Origin: Apostichopus japonicus
Taxonomy: Eukaryota > Echinodermata > Holothuroidea > Aspidochirotida > Stichopodidae
NCBI RefSeq assembly: GCF_037975245.1
Contig: NC_092576.1
Location: forward strand, 4,480,001-4,544,000
Length of the DNA stretch: 64,000 bases
Direction of reading: 5' to 3'
Below the pieces are notes generated by a model. It had not been told where the DNA came from. It was given only the letters and a program-made list of their open reading frames with translations, and did no database searches. Of the stretch, positions 58,801-64,000 are shown piece by piece. Both the position numbers and the translations under genes were made by a program. Numbering within the stretch: position 1 is the first letter of the stretch; every line of letters starts with the position of its first letter.

Positions 58801-61011
58801 CCAACCATAGTGTGGCTGGGTTTATTGGTGATACTCAACATGTGGGGTTCTGTCAACATTTGTTCATTGTCCCTAGAGGTTGTTTGTGGACCAACAAATA
58901 GGTTAAAAGCAATGTTGCACCATGGGATGGAACATTCAGTTCAGTGAACCAGTGTGCATACAGCATACAATCAAACTGCAGTGCAGAGAAGACGAAACTC
59001 ATTCTAAGAGGATAAAACTGACCTGTTTCGGACACTGCGAGTTCTTTAAGAAGTGACTACAGTACTTTGTTGTACCTAAGGATGCCTTTAACGTCCTCCC
59101 ATCCACGTGAACATTGTTGACAGCTTGTATCGCTCGCAGTGCCTCTTCTTGCTTCTGATACGTGACGTACGCACTAGCGCTGGGGCCTTGGGCTCCAGCG
59201 TACGATGTATTTGGATTTATCACCACTTTCACTATTTTGCCAAACTTTCCAAAGTATTCTTGCTTCTTTAAAATCTGAAGATTACAGAACAGAACAAAAT
59301 GAAAACTGTCTTACTTGGAAATGGACGGCAATTGTAGTAGCAGTACTATGACCAAGAAGATGTCAAATGCACACTGGTGGATTTATTTGGCCCTATCACA
59401 ATTGAGAACAGATAGAGAACATGTTAAGCAACAGCCACAGAAGGAAGGCAAGATTTCATCAACTATGCACAACCAGAAGAAGCTGATCATAAAATATGCA
59501 GAAACATTTGATGACAACTTTACCAACAGCACTCACACCTCACCATCAAGACAACCAACCACTTCACTGCAGTTCAACTAAACAATATACAATAACAGTA
59601 AATGGTTACCTCCAATTTGCACTCCTCTAAGCAAGTGTTACTGGACTTACTATAAGTTACTGACCTTACTATGAGTGATTAAAAGTTGCTGGACATAAAA
59701 TAAGCTACTATAAGTTAGCACACTTACCATAAGTTACTGGCCTTACTGCAAGTTACTATAAGTTACTGGCCTGCTGTAAGCTACTGGACTTTCTATTCAA
59801 GTTACTATAACTCCATACTTAAAATCAGCTAGTATAAGTTTCTAGACTTACCATAAGTTACTGGACTTACTGTAAGTTACTTAGTTACTGGCCTTATTGT
59901 AAGTTACTATACAGTACTGACAGTTACTATAAGTTACTCAACTCACTGTGAGTCACTATCAGCTACTGGCCTTATTATAAGTTACTATAAGTTACTGGCC
60001 TTACTATAAGTAATGGCCTTATAATAAGTTACTGGCATAACTATAAGTTACTGGCCTTACTGTAAGTTCCTGGCCTTACTAAGTTAATGGCCTTACTATA
60101 AGTTACTATAGGTTATTGGCTTTACTATAAGTTATTGACCTTACTATAAGTTACTGTAAGTTACTGGCCTAACTGTAAGTTACTGGCCTTACTATAAGTT
60201 TCTATAAGTTCCTGGCCTTACTATAAGTCACTGGCCTTACTTTAAGTTACTGGCCTTACTATAAGTTACTGGCATTACTACAAGTTACTGGCCTTACTAC
60301 ACGTTACTGGCCTTACTAGAAGTTACTGTACTTATTATAAATGACAATGCATTACTATAATTACCTCTGTGTCCGCCAGCCTCTGTGACAGTCCCACGAC
60401 AAATACAAGATTCTTTTGAACAACTCTGTCAAAAGTAAAGACAATGGAAACTCATCAATAAGGAATGGAGATAGAGAACATTATAAAGGATGGAACAGCT
60501 TCAACCCACTTCTTAATCCACTAAATCTTAATCCACTAATCTAATTTATATTTCTTGCAAACAGCACCTATCAATGTCCATTCTGGTCTAGAAACAGTTA
60601 TAGTCTATTTGGCAACATGTCATTGATACCGAAAGAGTTTTTTTTTCTGATTAAAGCAGGTGACCAAATGGTTCGTCAGCTAGACTATGTCATTCAGCCA
60701 CTTTGACTGATGAGCCTCTGCTCTTTAAAGATTCATTCCTGAGACAATTATGTTTCAAAGAATAATAACCATCACTCATATTCTTACTTTAATTTAACAA
60801 ATGCATTTTGACCAAGTTTACACCTACAGATGGAAATAACTAGGGGACACTGAATGTACAGATTGATAACATTAAATTGGTTGTATTATATATGTTAGAT
60901 GAAGACAGCACTCTTACTAACCTGACACTCGCTAAGTGTTTTCTGTTCTCTGTTATTTTCTGTTTCCTCTGAATATCCTTTTGCCGCTTAGCTGACTTTA
61001 TCCGTTGCAAC
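49897..61011 (-). CDS. CNOT4: CCR4-NOT complex subunit 4, E3 ubiquitin ligase (5' end outside window)
   Basis: CNOT4 is the RING ubiquitin ligase linked to the CCR4-NOT mRNA deadenylation complex. Minus-strand exons are 61011-60922, 60425-60365, 59274-59023, 57854-57787, 57376-57194, 56650-56507, 55777-55452, 53568-53449, 52572-52133, 51573-51405 and 50108-49897 (TAA). All phases agree and give about 687 residues. In order they encode the post-RING coiled-coil (LQRIK...ENRKHLASV), an RRM (NLVFVVGL and SAYVTY) and a CCCH zinc finger (C-x8-C-x4-C-x3-H, spanning the 59023/57854 junction). KHQEYEQKLLQ, PPPPGLSSTN, TDWQAAFGF and GFDPW...LAALLEKEL follow. These are all CNOT4 blocks. The C-terminus has an Ala run and a His/Ser-rich tail. 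The RING exon is missing from this window and presumably lies beyond 64000. No lesions were seen. Confidence 0.92.
50168..50303. repeat. Two-unit 68-bp direct repeat
   Basis: GGTGCCAAATCAGACTAAG starts at 50168 and again at 50236. The units differ at about one base. It lies in the last CNOT4 intron, just before the acceptor of the final exon, and is followed by a (CT)n microsatellite at about 50312-50342. Confidence 0.85.
53595..53990 (-). mobile_element. tRNA-derived SINE-like element in a CNOT4 intron
   Basis: On the minus strand the head reads GGTATTGTGGTTAAGGCAGTGG, then CAGGTTCGAGCCCTGG, which match box A and box B. The body contains CCTTGGGCAAGGCACTTT, a motif I know from repeats in many marine invertebrates. 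The tail is (AAT/ATT)-rich near 53600. The element is about 395 bp. Confidence 0.65.
54424..55294. repeat. 20-bp minisatellite, about 43 units, in a CNOT4 intron
   Basis: The unit is AACAGACACCTGRACSTTAY in variants. Variants occur in blocks: GGACGTTATA, GAACCTTATA, GGACGCTAAA, GGACGCTGAA, GGACCTTATA, GACCCTTATA. The right-hand third has about 15 identical GAACCTTACA units. The array lies between exons 55777-55452 and 53568-53449. Confidence 0.95.
59635..60362. repeat. Degenerate minisatellite, about 19-bp TTACTATAAGTTACTGGCC units, in a CNOT4 intron
   Basis: The words TATAAGTTACTGGCCTTAC recur across about 730 bp with many indels and substitutions, right up to the donor of exon 60425-60365. 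On the transcribed (minus) strand the units read GGCCAGTAACTTATAGTAA. Confidence 0.9.
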
Positions 61012-64000
61012 CTGAAAAAGAAATGGCACGAAAAGGAAACATTAAAACAGAGCGGCTGTTTTGCAAACTGCTCATTTTGAAGTAGGATATGTAGGTACAG
61101 AAACAGGACAGGATAGGATGGACTAACAAGTTAACCAAGGTCTGAGGAACGCACAATCTAAACACTGTAAGACTTTGAGTTATTTCAAGTTCAGACATGA
61201 AGATCACTGTTTTGTATGTATGTACAGTACCGCCCACATTAAATCGGCCGTGGCATCGTGTATCGTGACAAAATATGAGGAGACTCGAGGAGTCTATCGT
61301 GATATCGTTTCCATTACGCCTATAGCAAGTACCTAACGTGATATCGTGCGTCGCATCGTGGTCGTAATATCGTGATAGTGTGTGCATCATTTCACTGGCA
61401 CTGTATACTATCGTAATGTTATCGTTATAGCGTGAATCACGTTGCAGAACGATCGATCGTTTCATCGTGATTTGAAAGAATTGGGGTAGGCTTCTTCCCG
61501 CAGTAGATGAAATCATCAATTCAACGCAATGTGCAATAGATTTATTGCAAATTCTGATCAAAAAGTTCGGTGTGTCACCAAAATTAAGTGTCAATCGACA
61601 TACAAGTTTCATAATCGCAAAACTAGTACGATAGGCCTAATGAACACACTGTAGGCCTACTCATCCAAACTCCTTCATACAAACCCCTTCTTTAAAAAAA
61701 AATAGCGGGCGCAAAATATTTTCAGTTCGAACAAAACATTCGTTCTGAACTTCTTGTATGCAAGAATATCAGCCTAGGCTTTAATTGTACTAGCAAATCG
61801 TCCCAAATGTTACGATAGGGTTAATATGCATTGTAACGCTGAATATAGGCCTACAGTAGCTTTTTCACCGTCCGGGATGCATAGGGTGGCATACTTTAGT
61901 ATGTTTGAACATTGTTTTCACGATCGAATTTTGCAAGATTTTCGAGAAAATTGTTTGCTTGAAGAATGTTTTTCCGCACCATATGATATGCTCAAATAAG
62001 CAGTTTCTTTTGCATAGCATCAGTAATCGATATGATCCTGATGGCAACCCGTATTGACGCGTACATTAAAAATTATACAAAATTGGTCATAACTTCTGTT
62101 AGAAGCTTTTTTTTATTTAAATGTCATAAAGTCATTTAATTGCTTTTGGCCGGACAGTTTTGTATGGTAGCAACCTTACTTTCTGAAAATACTAGACGGT
62201 CAAGTTGATCACGAACCGCGTAGAATTTTCAAACCAGTCCAGACATGTTTGGTTTCACCAAATCCTTCATACCATGCAACAAAAGTATATTTTTTGAATA
62301 TTTATGTGGTAATACTTGAATTTTTCATTTTGTTCAAACATGTGTTTAAGCATCATGTAACGTAGTTAAATACACATTCGCCCAAAATGCAATGATTAGG
62401 GGTAGTCCCAGTATATTTTATGGGTTCCGGCGTGTCTACGTTCCGACAATTGTTTTTGACTCTGAAGTTCTTTTGACCAATATTTTTGACCAATATGTTT
62501 TCGAAGTTTGGACCAATTTTTTTTAAGACCCATAATTTTTTGGACCAAAATATTTGATGACACAAATTGTTTTTACTCTAAAATTTTTTATGACCAATTT
62601 CTTTTCGGACAAGCACTATTTAGGTCATAAAAAACTTTGGGCCCTTTTATTTTTTGTTTCGTAAATAAAAATTGGCGCGTCCGAAAAAAATTAGTCCCCC
62701 CAAACAAATCAGGTCAGAAAAATTGTGGGTCCAAAAAGTTGATTCCACAAAAAAAAATTGGGTCCAAATAAAATTGAGTCCCCCACCTAAAAAAAATAGG
62801 CCGGAAAAAATTTGGGTCCAAAAAGGATGAGTCCCCCCAAAAAAATCGGGTCCGAAAAAATTGAGTCCCCCCCTAATAAATAGTTAGTGAGACAAAATTT
62901 GGGTCTAACAAAATTGATTCCACAAAGAAAATTTGGGTCCAAAAAAATTGAGTCCCCCCCAAAAAAAATAACTTAAGCCAGACAAAATTTGGGTAAAAAA
63001 AAAAATGAGTCCCCAAAAAAATTGGGTCTGAAAAAATTGAATCCCCCAAAAAATTAGTCAGACAGAATTTGGGTCTAACAAAAAAATTGGGTTCAAAAAA
63101 TTGTCGGAACTTAAAGAGACGTCGGAACATAGAGACGTCGGAACATAGGGTATGTCACCCTTTTTAATACATTGAGAAATTACTAGTCAAAAATATTTTG
63201 TGAAGCAAAACCGTACGATATATTTTACAAATATTGATGCTTAGATAAGTGCTTCCTCACAATCAACGAGCCGCCCCGAAATTCACTCCGCTTACGTAAA
63301 ACTTCTATATATATATAACACGTGGAAAAACACAAGTTTTTACACACATAATTCCCATTGACATTGTTTACGGAACATAAGTAGGTCAACGACATTCGAA
63401 CTTGGCAACTTGCCCAAGTTCATTGCACCGTGGGAACGACACAACAAATTGTACATGATTGTACATTTTCCCGCCATTTGGACGCCCGAGTGTAACTTTT
63501 GATGTAATATGCAAATTATTAATGGTACTGTGCGGTTAAAACTTAACCTATTGTGACACATACAAATTTTGGGAAGTTGTTGTAGATGTTACTTTTGTAT
63601 CAAATGTAAAGTACTGTATGGTACTATAATTAATAAAAGACGCTTTTCCTCAGGTGGTAGGGAAAAGGGGTATTTCGGTGAACTCGATCTCTTTGTATAG
63701 TATTTGGATACTTAAAATGACCATGTACTGTACATGCAGTTTCAATTCTATTTAGTAAGCTGTTCTTCGCATTTTTATCCTCTGTGGATCTTTATTGGAA
63801 TAAATACGAAATGTATTTTTTGACGCCAGTATTTAAAGGTAAGCATTTTTTAAATTGTTGACTGAGCTTCAAAATCCATTTTCTAAAAAGTCGGTTTTAA
63901 TGAAGGTTTTATCAAATATAGCTAGGGTAGGAAAATATTAATTAACCACATTAAAGAAAGTTTTTCTATTATCCAAATAAAATACATGTTTCTCGTACTG
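61012..64000. other. Upstream CNOT4 intron or 5' region, no coding exon found
   Basis: A RING exon should precede exon 61011-60922, but I see no Cys/His-rich frame here on the minus strand. The interval holds an ATCGTGATATCG-rich patch (about 61246-61475), a foldback element (62425-63150) and AT-rich sequence. Small frames at 61612-60998 and 63561-63340 have no recognisable domain. Confidence 0.45.
62425..63150. mobile_element. Foldback-type element with low-complexity arms
   Basis: The left arm contains GTTCCGACAATTGTTTTT (62440-62457) and repeated TTTTGACCAA words. The right arm contains the mirror set, TTGGGTCCAAAA words, then AAAAATTGTCGGAAC (about 63097-63111) and two GACGTCGGAACATAG units. 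The T-rich left and A-rich right halves can pair over much of their length. No transposase was seen. Confidence 0.6.

Noticed and set aside
60998-61612. 204-codon minus-strand open frame next to CNOT4
   Set aside because: It overlaps the start of exon 61011-60922 in another frame, crosses the ATCGTG-rich patch and shows no domain.

Overview
This is an animal genomic window: AT-rich, with small exons, GT-AG introns and many interspersed and tandem repeats. The gene content (NACHT and immunoglobulin-domain immune receptors beside housekeeping genes PIGV, FICD and CNOT4) and the tRNA-derived SINEs suggest a marine deuterostome invertebrate, perhaps an echinoderm such as a sea cucumber. The species is an inference; the sequence does not prove it.

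Region 1-25.3 kb is an immune-receptor cluster. A plus-strand NACHT gene enters at the left edge and ends at 4078. Two short minus-strand exons (6981-6651 and 9808-9475) each encode a signal peptide plus one V-like Ig domain. The main gene is on the plus strand, 16422-25315. Splice sites and phases join it into one receptor of about 1,200 residues: signal peptide, four Ig-like domains arranged V-C-V-C, one transmembrane helix, a cytoplasmic NACHT NTPase, a short leucine-rich C-terminal region and a tail built from micro-exons. The left-edge gene has the same 3' exon series with the same phases, so the two are tandem paralogues. A membrane-anchored Ig receptor carrying an NLR-type NTPase is the most interesting object here.

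Region 25.3-32.5 kb has no intact gene. At 28.2-30.0 kb lies a decayed, intron-split integrase gene (Gypsy-integrase/KRBA2-like) with a duplicated, frameshifted exon. Region 32.5-35.4 kb is PIGV (minus; 3 coding exons, 487 aa). Region 39.0-41.2 kb is FICD (minus; 2 coding exons, 443 aa); its last codons are copied from a 65-bp minisatellite.

Region 41.2-49.9 kb is non-genic and repeat-rich: an 85-bp repeat, a GGA polypurine tract and a satellite of about 75 bp. Region 49.9-61.0 kb carries eleven 3' coding exons of CNOT4 (minus), from just after the RING domain to the stop; the RING exon lies beyond the right edge. Its introns hold a 20-bp minisatellite, a second minisatellite of about 19 bp and a SINE. 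Region 61-64 kb is intron or upstream sequence containing a foldback element.

PIGV and FICD both act in the ER, and CNOT4 is a CCR4-NOT ubiquitin ligase. I see no evidence that these genes work together with the receptor cluster.
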